Source of the DNA: Branchinecta lynchi
Lineage: Eukaryota; Arthropoda; Branchiopoda; Anostraca; Branchinectidae
Direction: 5' to 3'
DNA: 64,000 nt
Assembly (NCBI GenBank): GCA_023053575.1
Contig: JAKZAP010000012.1
Location: 10,726,230-10,790,229, forward strand
Positions 10,813-22,515 of this stretch are shown here, piece by piece (the first letter of the stretch is position 1; each line of letters opens with the position of its first letter). The notes beneath the pieces are model-generated. The model was not told where the DNA came from. It saw only the letters and a list, made by a program, of their open reading frames with translations, and made no database searches. Both the position numbers and the translations under genes were made by a program.

Positions 10813-12117
10813 ATTTGTCTTGAAAGCCCAAAGGACATAACAAACACATATTTAGTTCAGAAAGTTATTAGAACGACCGCACAGTTCCCAATGGACAACC
10901 AGTGATTAACTCGCCCTGTCTGCTTTTTCACTTGTTGATATTTTGATAGATCGCTATTTGCTATATTTTTTTCTTAACTTTACCTTCTGTTCTTTTTTTA
11001 ATCCAGTGCGTTAATAGAATTTACATACTACAAAAAGTGATCGTCGCTCATGCGGAGGTGCCGCTTCAATAAAGCTGGAGGGGGGGGGGGCAAAGATTAA
11101 CTTTGGGCCCCCGTTCCAGGTTCATTACTCAGACTACAAATTAATTACTCTTTTTGGAAATGCGTGACTGACACTGAACACGTGTCTGTTTCACCTAAAT
11201 TTATTTATTTATGACCCGCGTCTTGGTAACAGCGAGAAATATCCTAACGAGATCCAGTGACTGAAATTATTCCCTCTGCCTTTCGGATTTTGTTCAAGAT
11301 ATATAGTCAGGTCTGTTAGGGCTATAAATTCTACTTACCGACTGCTATCCATCCTAAGCCAGAGGGACTGTGACCTCCCACAACCCTGAGAATATCCCTG
11401 TTCTTCAGACATAACTTGTATTTATCCCCCAAGATTTACCAACGTTGCTGAATGATCCCCCTAGTTATTTCCCTGGTCCAGGGGACTCTAAAATAGACCT
11501 GATCGATAGGCTCAATTTGCATCACTGAAAGTGGACTCGGGAGGATACTTTTATGAGCCGTAAATAAGGGCTTGCCTCGTTAAAAGTCGCGACAAAAAAT
11601 GAGTTCTAAATCACTTTTGATGGGGATAGAATGAACGTTCCCAGGGGGGAGCGGTGGAGTCAATTTTAAGACCAAGAGGGCCATCCGTAGCCTTTAAGCT
11701 GTAGGCTTTAAATTTCGGGATGCAGTCATCGAAGCAGAAGAAGTGGCTCGTTTTCTTCTCGTATGTACCTTCTTTTATTTGCGCTTAAAGCACAACTCAC
11801 AGTAGATACACTTTACGTTATAATAGTCTAGTATATGTGATCCTTTTGAAACTCACCTGGGTTTCAAAACCGGTTACGGCTGTTTTCACCGGCGCTGGCC
11901 CCCTTGATGTTAATGAGAAGTACTCAAAATCTTGCCGAACCAGTATTTCTGACCAGTAAGCTCCTCGGAAACAATAAGGTTAGGTCGGATAAAAGTGACA
12001 GAACATTCGAAAATCTCGGTAATGAGAGTAGATGGAGTATTAGGCATGAAGAGTGAAGCAGCGACAAGTGTGTTGTTTTGGGGTCACGCAAGGTAATTGT
12101 TTAGTTTATTGTTTTTA
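10813..12117. other. Gene-free stretch, nothing recognised
   Basis: No supported coding sequence. A G run lies near 11080. A LINE-like 3' end may begin at 10812 (TTTATTTGTCTTGAAAGCCC read in reverse), but I cannot extend it. Confidence 0.3.
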
Positions 12118-14190
12118 TGGCACTTGCCCTTCGGCAAGTGCCACATAGCGATCGCAATTTCTGTCGGTCTGTCTAGGTTTTGCTAGTTCGGGCACTTCCA
12201 CATAAGCGATGAAAATTGGCAGGCATATCAGGGACCCCAAATGATTAAGTTGGAAATAGTCACTTCCCCGATCCGAGCATCGTGGGTGGAGTGGAAGGAG
12301 GGGGAATCCGGAATCTTGATGTATTAATAACTTTTGAACGGGTGATCGGATCTTAACGAAGCTTGTTATTTGGAAAGATCTCGTGCCTCAGACGACCAAC
12401 TTAAAATCCGGACCGGATCCGGTGACTTTTGGGGGGAGCTGGAGGGGGCAGCCGTAAATCTTGGGAAACGCCATGAATGGAGGGATCGAGATGAAACTTG
12501 GTGGAAAGATACCAAGCAAACAGTAGATACATCATTGACATAACCGAATCGGACTCGGGCACTGTGGGAGAGTCGGGGGGGGGGGGGGGCGGAATTCTGG
12601 TGATGACGCGAGTGTGATGGAACTGGGCTGGCGTATCAAGGACTCGAACCAACTGACTTGAGAATAGTCGTTTACAGATCAGGCCATCGTGGGGGAGTGG
12701 AGGGATGGCGAATCCGGAATCTAGAGGCATTCATAACTTTTGAACGGGCGATCCGATTTGAATGGTTCTTCACAAGTGGAAAGAAGTTTCGTCTCCGATG
12801 TTCAATGTCAAGTCCGGGCCGGATCCGATACTTGTGGGTGGAGTCGAAGGGGGCACCGGAATTTCCGTGAAACGCTTAGCGTCGATGGATCGGGATGGAA
12901 TTTGGTGGGAAGAACAAACATAAGCCCTAGATACGTTCTTGACAGAACTAGACCATATCAAAGCTCTTTGGGGGGAGTTGGAGGGGGTTCCCCAGAATTT
13001 CAGTGATCGCGAGTAAGGATACTTCCAGATGTGGTAAGGACGGTGAAACTTTGCAGGCATATTAGTGACCCAACCAAATAGACTTAAGGACCTGACACAA
13101 TGCCCTAGGAAAACTTCCGTTTCTTGATCCGACCATTTTCAGTGGAGTCACGAATGCGGAATCCGGAAGTTACTGATTTCTGTAGGTTGTGAAAGGGTGA
13201 TCCGATTCGAGTAAAACTTTTCTGGTGATAATAACTAATGACATAGACAGGCAAGACATGTCTTTGACCCACATGCGGCAATGGTTGGAAGAGCTGGAGG
13301 GGGGAGGGGTCTGGAAACTTTGTGACATGCACAAAAATCAAACGAATGTACCGAAAGGGATGCAACTTTGACAGTACCGAGTTTATGCGACCTAGTTTGT
13401 TTTTAACGGTTCAGAGCGGGTCCGGCCAGGGTAGGAGGAGGATGAACCGGAAACCGGAAATTTGCAGATATGCTTCGACTGGACTTAAAGGACCAGAAGA
13501 GGTGATGTCAGAGATAATAGGTCTATGTTTCCTAGTCGTATTTGGCCACAGTGTGGGGCAAGGCCGTATCCAGGGGGGGGTAGGGGGTTGACCCCCACCC
13601 CCCGAAACATACAAAAATACTAATTTTTATAGGCTTTTCCCTCTGATCTATGTCTTTTTGAACTGTTTTGTGTGACCCGCAGGCAAACCCCCCCCCCCGA
13701 AACAAATGCCTGGATACGGGCCTGGTGTGGGGAGCCGGAGGGGCAGTCCTGGAAATTTTGCGCCTCGCATAGGGGTCAAATGAGTGAAGGGTTTTGAATG
13801 AAACTTGAAGAGCAGATATACGGTGTTCCCTAGATGACATAGTTTAGTGTCCGGACCGGATCTGAACACGGAGTTTCTCACCGTAGTTTCTCAAAAAATG
13901 CTCAGACTCAAGCCAAACTTGATAGCCGGTAAGAGAAGATGCTTTAGAAGATCAGTTTATGTGTCTGGACCAGATTCGGCCGTGGTGGGGGGAGTTAGGG
14001 GGACGTGTACCGTAAATATTGTGCCCTGACATTTGCTCTAGACGATCCGAGGCAACGCCAAGAATGCTCATCCTGGAGTGAAACTAGATATCCTATTTCT
14101 AAGTCTTATCCAAGGAGGATGAAGGGGGTATTTTGTGACGTTCTCATCTACTTCCTTGCAACACCTACTCGTAACAAGTGCCATATGAGC
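12118..14190 (+). repeat. GC-richer block of diverged tandem units (family G)
   Basis: It opens with a perfect hairpin, GGCACTTGCC-CTTC-GGCAAGTGCC, near 12119-12142. It then repeats a unit of roughly 130-200 bp built from GATCCGAGCATCGTGGG, GGAGTGGAAGGAGGGGG, GGAATC and ATGAAACTTGGTGG, for about ten diverged units. It ends near ACAAGTGCCATATGAGC. Many overlapping short ORFs arise on both strands because the units are low in stops. Consistent conservation is in DNA motifs and not in any frame, so these are not treated as genes. Confidence 0.6.
13559..13724 (-). mobile_element. Poly-G hAT MITE, copy 1 (inside family G)
   Basis: Termini CAAGGCCGTATCC and GGATACGGGCCTG are inverted copies. The target duplication GTGTGGGG is perfect (13551-13558 and 13725-13732). 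The core carries ATAGGCTTTTCCCTCTGATC, shared by all copies, and poly-G/poly-C blocks just inside each end. An 8-bp duplication with CA(G/A)G termini points to hAT. The MITE interrupts a tandem unit and so is younger than the array. Confidence 0.88.
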
Positions 14191-14257
14191 TCGTAGCTCT
14201 TTCTTTGTTGGTTTCGGTACATGGTCTCATTCTCCATATTCTTTCTTCTTTTTGGGA

Positions 14258-15490
14258 TTCCCATTTGTTTCGCCGGACAAGTAGTATGTCTGGAATCCGG
14301 CCAAAAACGGAAAGTTTGTTAAAAGTAAAAGTTTTATTTGCAGTTGATTAGATGTTCGATTTAGGGGTAAGAACAGATGCTGAACACTTATGTGAAAAAA
14401 AATTTCTACCCGGACAAGTAGTTCACCCGGAGTTATATTTCTAGTTGATTAGAGATCCGATTTAGGGGTAAGAAGAGATGCTGAAGCCGTGTATGACAAT
14501 CAGTTTTCAAAGTTTTACTTGAAGTTGATTAGACGTTCGATTTAGGGGTAGGAAGACATGCTGAAGACGGTGGTGAAAACAATTTTGTCATCGGACAAGT
14601 AGTTCGCCCGGAATCCGGCCAAAACCGGAAAGTTTGTTAAAAGTAAAAGTTTTTGTTAAAAGTTTGTTAAAAGTACAAGCCCGAAATCCGGCAGAAAGTC
14701 TGTTAAAAGTAAAAGTTGTATGTGAAGTTGATTAGATGTTTGATTTAGAAGTAGGAAGACATGCTGAACACGATGGTGAAACCCATTTTCTCGCCGGACA
14801 AGTAGTTCGCCCGGAATCCGGCCAAAACCGGAAAGTTTGTTAAAAGTAAAAGTTTTATTTGGAGTTGATTAGGTGTTTCGATTTAGATGTAAGAAGACAC
14901 GCTGAGCACTTATGTGAAAAAAAATTCTACGCGGACCAGTAGTTCGCCCGAAATCCGGCCAAATCCGGAAAATCGTTAAAACTTAAAGTTTTCTTTGTAG
15001 GTGATTAGATATCCGATTTAGGGGTAAGAAGAGATGCTGAATCCATGTATGTCAATCATTTTTCACCCGGACATATAGTTCGACCGGAATCCGGCTGGAG
15101 CTGAAAATTTGCTATAAGTTAAATTTGTATTTGAAGTTGACTAGATGTTCAATATTGGGGAAAGAAGATACGCTGAGTTCGTCTTTGAGGTTTCTTTTTT
15201 CGCCGGACAAGTAGATCCGGAATTCGGCCGAAACCGGGAAATTGGCAGAAGCGGCAGGCAGTTTTCGTCAAAACAGATATGAATTATAGGGGTAGACTAA
15301 ACACACATGCTGAATCCATATCTGAACTTGGTTTTCTCATATGATTAGCTATTTGGCCTTAATCTGTTAATTTTAATAGTAAAAATGTTCAAGGAGTCTG
15401 GCGAAGACTGGATCTGGCGAAGACAAGACCCAGTTGTCGGGATCTGATATTGAATTTTTTGGATCCCATCGAAACCTTTGGTCTTGTTTT
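14258..15490 (+). mobile_element. Internal-tandem-repeat element (family A), copy 2
   Basis: Holds about eight diverged units of roughly 135 bp. Each unit has GGACAAGTAGTTCGCCCG, a CCGGAATCCGGCC palindrome, AAGTTTGTTAAAAGTAAAAG, GAAGTTGATTAGATG and GGGGTAAGAAGACATGCTGA. The right end is GGATCCCATCGAAACC then TTTGGTCTTG. The left GGGATCCC end is not visible, so the copy is left-truncated or fused to family G. Confidence 0.65.
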
Positions 15491-16176
15491 GTTTTGTCTC
15501 TATAAATTAGCACATCCTGGCAAGCTCCGTCTTTGTTGTGCTATTGACTAAAAAATGCTTAATTTCAAGAAAACTTTACTACTACTAAGAAAGGTTTTTC
15601 AGGGGCCGCGAGTCTTGCAAAAAAAAAAAAACGTGTGAATCTGATGTGAGCATCTGAGCGTCTGTCTTTTTTGTGTGTCATGATAATCAATGTTTTCAGT
15701 AGTGCTAGTACACCAACAGACTGCGTTTGTACTGTAAAATCTTGTCTTCATTGTTTGTTGGGATTCTAGCTTGTTAACTGATCTTGTTACTACGATTTTT
15801 GTTAATAAGCACTCATTTTTTCATACTTTTATAATCCAGTATGTGACATTTTATGATTATAATGAGATATACAACATCGTTCATTAATCCAGACAACGTT
15901 CGTGCCAGTGGATCGATACATATCTTGGTGTGGTATCCAACGTTTTCTTTTTCTATAGAGATGGAAATTATAAAAGCGACTTGTTAACCGTGATGGATCC
16001 TGGATTGATTTTTAATTGAATTTTTAATCTTGAAGCCTCGTAGACAATCGAGGGTCCTAATGACATAACCTTATGGCGAACCCAAAACAAATTCGAAGGC
16101 TTAATTGGGGTTGGGGAAGAATGCCTTTGAAATGGAAACATTGTAAGCAGTGAACTGGAAGACGAAATGGACGGTG
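15491..16176. other. Gene-free stretch, nothing recognised
   Basis: AT-rich, with an A12 run near 15620. No element termini, RNA genes or coding region supported. Confidence 0.35.
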
Positions 16177-17950
16177 TTTTTGGGATCCCAGAACGTAAGT
16201 GACGGGTGCCTACGATTTCGTAAGAGCTGTCCGTCTGTCCGTCTGTTAGCACGGTAACTCTCGAAGGGTTGAAATATTTATTCAAACTTGGCGTGAGGAC
16301 TCTTTGGGTCAACGTACAGGCCAAGTTCGAAGATGGGCTCTGTAGCTCTACATTTAGAGGTGGGGGAGGGGGCACAATTTAAGGGGCGAAAAATAATATC
16401 TTTTAGAGCTAATGGAATAGTCAATTTAGGCTGTAAGGAAACATCTCGAACTCTCGAAGGAGTTGAAATATTTGTATTCAAACTTGTCGTGAGGACTGTT
16501 TGGGTCAAAGTACAGGTCAGGTTCGAAGATGGGCTCTGTAGCCCTACATTTAGGGGTGGAGCAGGGGGTACGAATTAGAGGGCGAAAAATAATTTTTTTT
16601 TAGAGCTAATGGAATAGTCAATTTAGGAATAAGGCAACATGCTGAATCCAAATATGAAAATTATTTCTTGCCGAACAAGTAGTTCACCCAGAATCCGGCA
16701 AAAACTAAATTTGTGTAAAGTAAGAGTTTAATCTGAAGTTGATTAGAGGTTCAGTTTAGGGTTAAGGAGACATGCGGAATCCGAATATGAAATTTGTTCT
16801 TGCCTTACAGGTGGTTCACACGGAATCTGGCAATACCGGAAAATTTGTGAAAAATTAAAGTTTAATCTGAAGTTGATTAGAGGTTTGATGTAGGGGTAAA
16901 GAGAAACGCTGAATCCGAATATGAAAACTATTATCTTGCCGGGCAAGTAGTTGGTCCGGAATCGCCCCATACCGGGGAATTTAGCATGAAGTTGTAAAAC
17001 CCAATGATATAGTCGATATAGGGTAAGGAGGGGATCGACTAAAAGCAGGAAAGGAAAGGCAAGACAAAACCAGGAAAGAATACTAAAACCAGGAAGGGAA
17101 AACTAAAACCAGGAAAGAATTACCAGGAATCGAGGATTCGAAAAACTGGCAAGCCTTTCCTCTGTTTAGTATCCCGTGAGGTGTCGGAAACTTACATTTG
17201 TAACAGTTCACCTTCTCCTTTTAGTACCTTGTCGGTAGGCGATCGTGATACAGCGAGGGGTCGGCAACTAAGATATTTCAAGTTCACCATTTCTTTCCTG
17301 GCTTTAGTAGCTTGTCACGGAGAGTACCAAAACCAGGAAAGAAACTAGGAATTCTAAAAAACTGGCAGCCTTTCCTCTGTTTAGTATCCCGTGAGGGGTC
17401 AGCAACTAACATTTGTAAAAGTTCGCCTTTTAGTATTAGAAAAACTGGCAAGATGTGCCGTGCTTTTCCTCTGTTTAGTATCTCGTGAGGTGTGGGCAAC
17501 TTAAGCTTGTAAAAGTTCACCTTTTCCTCCTTTTAGTCCCTCACGGGATACTAGGAAAGGCTTGCCAGTTTTTCTAATACTAAAAGGAGGAAAAGGTGAA
17601 CTTTAACAAATGGAAGTTGCCGACCCCTCACGGGATACTAAACAGAGGAAAGGCTTGCCAGTTTTTTTCGAATACTAAACGGAGGAAAAGGTGAACTTTA
17701 ACAAATGGAAGTTGCCTACCCCTCAAGGGATACTAAACAGAGGAAAGGCTTGCCAGTTTTTCGAATCCTCGATTCTTGGTCGTTCTTCCTCGTTTTAGTT
17801 TGCCCTTCCTGGTTTTAGTATTCTTTCCTGCTTTTGTCTTGCCTTTCCTTTCCTGCTTTTAGTCGATCCCGGTAAGGAGACATGCCGTTATTTTCGATTA
17901 GAGATTCGTTATTTTCGATTATCGATTAGAGATTCGGTATCGGGGTAACT
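16177..17950 (+). mobile_element. Internal-tandem-repeat element (family A), copy 3, split by a fold-back element
   Basis: Left end TTTTTGGGATCCCAGAACG is clear. The region GTCCGTCTGTCCGTCTG to GGGTGGGGGAGGG is duplicated (16225-16375 and 16440-16580). Three 135-bp-type units follow. The last unit is interrupted at GGTAAGGAG by the fold-back element at 17031-17870 and resumes as ACATGCCG. The right terminus is lost. Confidence 0.65.
17031..17870. mobile_element. 840-bp fold-back transposon with perfect 9-bp target duplication
   Basis: Termini GGGATCGACTAAAAGCAGG and CCTGCTTTTAGTCGATCCC are exact inverted copies. The target duplication GGTAAGGAG is perfect (17022-17030 and 17871-17879). The arms extend inward for more than 100 bp through AAAACCAGGAAAGAAT, then CGAGGATTCGAAAAACTGGC and CTCTGTTTAGTATCCCGTGA. 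The centre is built from inverted repeats of TTTAGTATCCCGTGAGG. There is no transposase. A 9-bp duplication with long terminal repeats is typical of Mutator-like (MULE) elements, though other superfamilies can give 9 bp. Confidence 0.85.
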
Positions 17951-18760
17951 TAAAGGCCCTTGAAGCAGCTAGCCTTTCTACTCCACTTTATGTTCGGGTC
18001 AATAATTCTAAAATTGCGCTGCCACGTAATATTACAGACATGAGGTGCACAATGATGTGCGAATATAAGATATGGTTCCTCCTATCCTGACGGGAATTCC
18101 TGCCCGGATTTTTGGTAGCATCGTCATGTCCATTCGGAAAAGTTGAATTTTTTTTAAATTTGATGTTTTTAGTGCAGAAAAGCCTGCTGGTAAATTCTTA
18201 TCGAGTATTTGCGCTATAAGGCCACTAGGAGTGCACCGTTTAAGGTTCAGGTGACGGTAACTTCAGTTTCACCTGCTTCCTTTTTCAAACACGTGTGTAT
18301 GTTCTAGAATATAGGTGAAACTAAATCAGCTCAGTTTATCTCGGCGGGAAAGCTGCACTTTTCTTAATTGTTAATTTCCGAGACCGGGTATACATTGTGG
18401 ATAATCACTGAACCTGTCTTCATAAGTAATCATCGAAGCAAGTCAGTTCCATTTTAGTATTCTGTAGCCAATCAAAGTAATCAAAAGTATTTTTCGCACC
18501 ATATGCTCCGAAAGTATAGTATGCCTCTAACCACCAAGTTTTGCCAAATGAGTTGTTTATGGATTTGTCATGGACTCGCTGAGATCACGTTTATACATGT
18601 TGGAAACCAGTTTGTGCCGTAGCGACAGTCCGCAGGAAGTGGTAACTAGGACAGAATAGTCGCCTTTTTTCCTTGCTCCTAAAACCGGACTGGCGTTGTT
18701 GCATTTTTATTCTTTGGCCTTCGCTTTCTAAAGGTTCATCGAACAGAGCTGAAATACGAA
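17951..18760. other. Gene-free stretch, nothing recognised
   Basis: No coding region, RNA gene or clear repeat terminus supported. Sequence complexity is normal, so an undetected short exon is possible. Confidence 0.3.
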
Positions 18761-18764
18761 CACC

Positions 18765-19000
18765 CAGTTAAAGCACAACTCTTACTGGAAATGATCTTTT
18801 CCATATGAAATGGATAAGAAAAAACGCTTTTGGAAACAGCATTACTTTCCATCTGAGACTAGCGATTCTCTTGTTAGCGCTTGTCGACTATACCCATCCT
18901 TCCTGCTCTCCGACGCGGCGGCTGGGCGCAATACATTTGAAAACTGGACGTGCCTTATTGGTTAAAAAGTGGGAAAACCAAGCAAATAAAAGAAGTCATA
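18765..19000 (+). repeat. Dispersed repeat family C, copy 1
   Basis: Begins AAAGCACAACTCTTACTGG and runs through GAAATGGATAAGAAAAAACG, CTTGTTAGCGCTTGTCGAC and GGGAAAACCAAGCAAA. The same order occurs at 58785-59000 (plus), and in reverse at 22150-22375 and 58130-58330. The 85-aa ORF over it (18805-19062) is not conserved as protein between copies, so it is treated as a repeat. Element class not recognised. Confidence 0.55.
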
Positions 19001-19282
19001 AGCAGAAGATTATCACATCTTATATAGGAAAGAGTTGTCATCGGACGATGAAGGACTTTTGAATGAAAGGCAGAATAAGCAAGAGGGTTCCTTTAAGGTT
19101 AACAGATTCAAAGCAAAAGGCTTGAACACCAAAAGACCACACATTAGTCTATTGCTCCGCGGTTCCCGGCTGAGGATGCCGTGATCCATTTTTCATTTGC
19201 GTCAAAGATCTTTCAAGCTTGCAGTAGCTCTGTAAAATTTCGTATATTTAGGGTCAGCAATAGCACTATTCCCTGCTGTTAA

Positions 19283-19885
19283 AGTTTAACTGAAAGGCCA
19301 ACGTATTTTTGTGTCATTTAATTGAATGCATTGAATTATTTGGATTCTGCTAAGGGATTTTTGTTATTTCCCACTATCTGCCCTAGGTATAACGTTCAGA
19401 ACATCTGCGGCCGTCCCCGCAACGAAAATTTTACTATGACGCGGGAAATTTTAATCTGAACACAAACGCGGCTTTTCAGTGGGCAGTGGCGAGCCTGGTG
19501 AAGACTGCTTAGTGCCTGAACAAAAAAAAAAGTAAAAAATCTTTCTCGCAAGGCATACAACACAGATACAAGCTCAAAGAGGTACGACAAATCACACGGA
19601 TATTCCACTATTTGAAACTCGATTATTCCTGATTAGCGGAACAACGGAGTAACGCATTTTCAGCGGGTCTTCAAGCTAATTTAAGGGAATGAGTGGTGGG
19701 TAACTAGATTGTCCTATCCCAGCCCTTTTCAGATTGTGGACAGATTCACCATGGGAAAGCGTCCACATTCCCAACGTCCCTACTAAAGACTACTGTGGAC
19801 AGAATGAAAATCCCTAATGGGTGTTGTAATAATTCAATATGTTTGAATCTAAGATGTAAATATAAGTTGCCTGTTCAGTTAAACT
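19283..19885. mobile_element. TTAA-target non-autonomous transposon (family H), copy 1
   Basis: Flanked by TTAA at 19279-19282 and 19886-19889. Terminal inverted repeats are AGTTTAACTGAAAGG and its partner CAGTTAAACT. The interior shares GCGGCTTTTCAGTGGGCAGT, CATACAACACAG, TAACGCATTTTCA and GGGTCTTC(A/G)AGCT with the copy at 28879. The extra piece at 19735-19870 is absent from that copy. A TTAA target suggests a piggyBac or Kolobok-type mobiliser. No transposase was seen. Confidence 0.65.
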
Positions 19886-19899
19886 TTAATAATCAAAAT

Positions 19900-20252
19900 T
19901 GCTAGTGTCGTAACTTACTTTGAAGCCAGGCATAACTGGGCAGACTTGGATACAGGTCGAGGCGTTGCTCACTCCCAGAAGCGTCTTTGAGTTTCTGTCG
20001 TTCGCAATTTTCCAGAAGGAGATAAACAGGGCTTTGGTGAAATCCTAATTCCATTGTCTTACTGTGAATTTGGTCTTGTCAAGACGCCGTCTTGAGAGGC
20101 TATTCTGAAAAAAGAAAAGTCTCTCAACAGAGTCAAAGTAATTGGCTGTATTCAGATACAAGATGCACAAATAAGCTGGCTTTTCAGTTAAACTTTAAAG
20201 CACAAGATTTTGATACAGAGGATATAGACTATTCCAATATCCCAACTTGGTG
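19900..20252. repeat. Mostly unassigned stretch with a solo family H end near 20150-20205
   Basis: The segment near 20150-20205 reads TATTCAGATACAAGATG, AATAAGCTGGC and TTTTCAGTTAAACTTTAA. The last part equals the family H right terminus with its TTAA, and the whole resembles 42690-42755. The remainder has no supported feature. Confidence 0.4.
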
Positions 20253-20382
20253 ACTCCTTTGACGAGGACCCTTGCCAAGAAGGGCCGAAATATCGCTGAT
20301 GAAGAATCGTAGCTGACGTATATCCGTTGTAAATATTGTTTGAATATATGTTTCAAATTCAGCTTGGGCTCAAAGAGTATTC
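20253..20382 (+). repeat. Hammerhead-like repeat module
   Basis: The core box reads TTGACGA (20260-20266; other copies CTGACGA/CTGAAGA). A GGACCCTT/AAGGGCC stem follows, then GAAA at 20287-20290, ATATCGCTG and the triplet ATC at 20322-20324 followed by CGTTGTAAA. The right end is GCTTGGGCTC. The stem II pairing, the GAAA box, an AUAU/AUAU helix III closing pair and an NUH triplet match hammerhead layout. Helix I is not convincing in this copy. Confidence 0.5.
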
Positions 20383-20384
20383 AG

Positions 20385-20890
20385 TAGAGTGACATCTATG
20401 GGAAAGTTACGGATAGCTTTATGATGCCAACTAGGTTATAAGATAATGTTCCAAGTTTTCATCTGTCACGATGGCCACGATTGAAAAAGATAACGTTCAA
20501 CTGGCGGCAAAGTCAATTTAGTCTCTATAAACCATATCTGTTTTGTTTTGTTTATCGACGCTGAGGGATAGTCATGTGGTTACGGATTGGTTAATACAGA
20601 GGATGGGGGCCATTTTCTGGTTGAATGCGAGCAACTGTCAGACCCCAGGAGACATTTTCTTAATGGGTATACTATCAAGTTCCCCGATGTTCTTGAAACA
20701 AAAAATATAAAGCTAAGATACTTAAAATATGCCAATTTTTAAAGAGTGTATTAGTTAAATATATTAGTTAAAACATGGCATTTTGAAAACCTCGATGAGT
20801 TGACAACTTCAGCATTTCACCCATATCGAATGCTCTCGCAACACTTTCCGTTGCCCAGGGTAGATCTGATTTTACATCGATGAGTCACAC
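20385..20890 (+). repeat. Family E repeat, plus-strand copy
   Basis: Starts GTGACATCTATGGGAAAG and runs through AGTTACGGATAGCTTTATG, GTTCCAAGTTTTCATC and CACGATGGCCACGATTG. It ends in GAAAACCTCGATGAGTTGAC and GCTCTCGCAACACTTTCCG. The same order of blocks occurs at 41520-42600 and, reversed, at 1-430. Confidence 0.5.
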
Positions 20891-21024
20891 TTTTTGCGTG
20901 GCTTTAGTAAGAACTTGCTTGACGTGGATGAAATTCATTTATTCTAGGCTAACATGTGATAGCTTACGCTGTGGATGTGGCCCTTGCTAGCCACTGACAA
21001 AAGCTGCCACTTGCTTTTGGTACA

Positions 21025-21385
21025 GGGTTGCTGAACAGTACACCCCATCGATCCATACTGCCCCCTGATTTCAAGCCACATCGAGAAAGACCCGCAAGAG
21101 CAGCGGCAGAAGCTTTACCTCTCATACAGCCTAATCAGGTTTCTCGAAACCGATATCTGAATTGCTTTGTTCCTTTGTCAAGTTTTTTGACACCAGCGCT
21201 AGTAAGTAGCCTAATTGTGTACCTGAGCTTAACTCTTTTTATTAAATGTATTGGACGATTACTTTTATTTTAAATTAATTCATAAGTGTTGACTGTAAAT
21301 TGTATATATTTTTATTGACGACCAAACGAATATTCGGCTTGTCCGCTTCACGTTTTAGAAATAAATTGAATTGAATTGAACTGAA
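21025..21385 (+). pseudogene. 5'-truncated LINE 3' end with (ATTGA)n tail
   Basis: Read in one frame from 21028, the sequence gives ILPPDFKPHRERPARAA and later CFVPLSSFL. These correspond to ILPPPFKIARERPARAA and TFVPSFF at the C-terminus of the LINE at 3386. A 3' UTR follows, with AATAAATTGAATTGAATTGA at its end (21362-21381), a typical short-repeat tail of CR1/jockey-like LINEs. Only about the last 50 residues of the polyprotein remain. Confidence 0.65.
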
Positions 21386-21566
21386 GAAGCGCAAATTCGG
21401 AACGAAGTCTTTCCAAAGAACTTATTGTTAGGGCCTTAGCTGAAGACACTTTCTAAAATCCCAGATTGTGTTCCCAGGGCAACTTTTCTGTAATCACATG
21501 AAGAGGAAAGCTTACGTATTTCCACATTTAGGAAAATCCAGCATTAAAATTTTTCAACTTGAAACG
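21386..21566. other. Short unassigned spacer
   Basis: No supported feature between two oppositely oriented LINE 3' ends. Confidence 0.3.
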
Positions 21567-21740
21567 TAATCAATCAATCAATCGATCAATTTTATTTCAA
21601 CCCTAATAGCACTAGGCAAACACGGGCGGGAATTAGAAAAATAAACACTAAAAAAACGTTACAAATGTAAACCTTAAACGTTACCAACGTAATGTAAGAA
21701 GAAGAGGAAATTAATTAAAATGGATTTGCTTTATTAGAAA
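21567..21740 (-). mobile_element. LINE 3'-end fragment with (TTGA)n tail, minus strand
   Basis: On the plus strand this reads AATCAATCAATCAATCGATC followed by AATTTTATTTCAACCC. Reversed, that is a polyadenylation-like AATAAAATT followed by (GATT)n, the expected 3' end of a LINE. Upstream sequence (minus sense) is non-coding UTR. Confidence 0.4.
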
Positions 21741-22149
21741 ATTTGTCAGTTTGTTCAGGAGAGATCTAGGCTACGGTTGTGCGCCAAGTCTGAACAGTTC
21801 ACTGCAGGTGTGAAAGAGTCGACGTGACGTAAAGGATTACGGAAGCGTAACATAAGATTTCATGTTTCGGTCTGAAGGGACCTTACACTGTGGGTAGCTC
21901 CCACACGGAATTACAAGCGTCTGAAATCACCACTCTTTGTCATCGCTTCCTATTGTAATTACAACTTATTAGCAGCTTTTCGGCCGATCTGAGTTTTACA
22001 GTTAAGCGGCGCACACTTTGCCGAAATGCTGACTACTCTGCCAAGTGCCAAGAAGGATGTAGAGGACGATCAAATTTCAGTATTTGCGTTTAATTTTTGC
22101 AGAAATGGTACCCAACACGTGTATCGTGCGTGTCACATAATGCATTCCC

Positions 22150-22375
22150 TTGCCAATTCAGAATCCTTTTTTTTTTTTTTTTTCCACTTTTTAACCATGG
22201 CGCGACCCGTTTTCAAATACTTTGCGTCGTAGCCCCGCTTCGGAGAGCGAGAAGTCTGCAGAGAGTCGACATGCGCCAACAAGAAAATCACTAATTTCAG
22301 GAAGAAAGTACTGGTAATATTTGGTAAACGATATTTCTAAATCATTGATCGTGAACTCGTAAGAGTTGTGCTTTA
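22150..22375 (-). repeat. Dispersed repeat family C, copy 2
   Basis: Reverse-oriented copy. It has a long T run, CCACTTTTTAACCATGGCGC, CAAATACTTTGCGTCG, GTCGACATGCGCCAACAAG and, at the end, AAGAGTTGTGCTTTAAAT, which is the complement of the start of copy 1. Confidence 0.55.
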
Positions 22376-22515
22376 AATCTAGTTGGACAGTTTAGCCTAG
22401 TCGGCTGGAGATCATGTTTAGTGTGTGAGTGGAATAATTCTTCCGTGCTGAAGCCTACATCTCGCCCAGCTTTGTAAGGGGTCTCTTCATGCAGCTTCTG
22501 AGACAACCTCTCCTT

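Noticed and set aside
12401..14196. Dense set of overlapping ORFs on both strands suggesting a gene
   Set aside because: Conservation follows the DNA tandem unit and not a frame, and ORFs occur in all frames because the units contain few stops.
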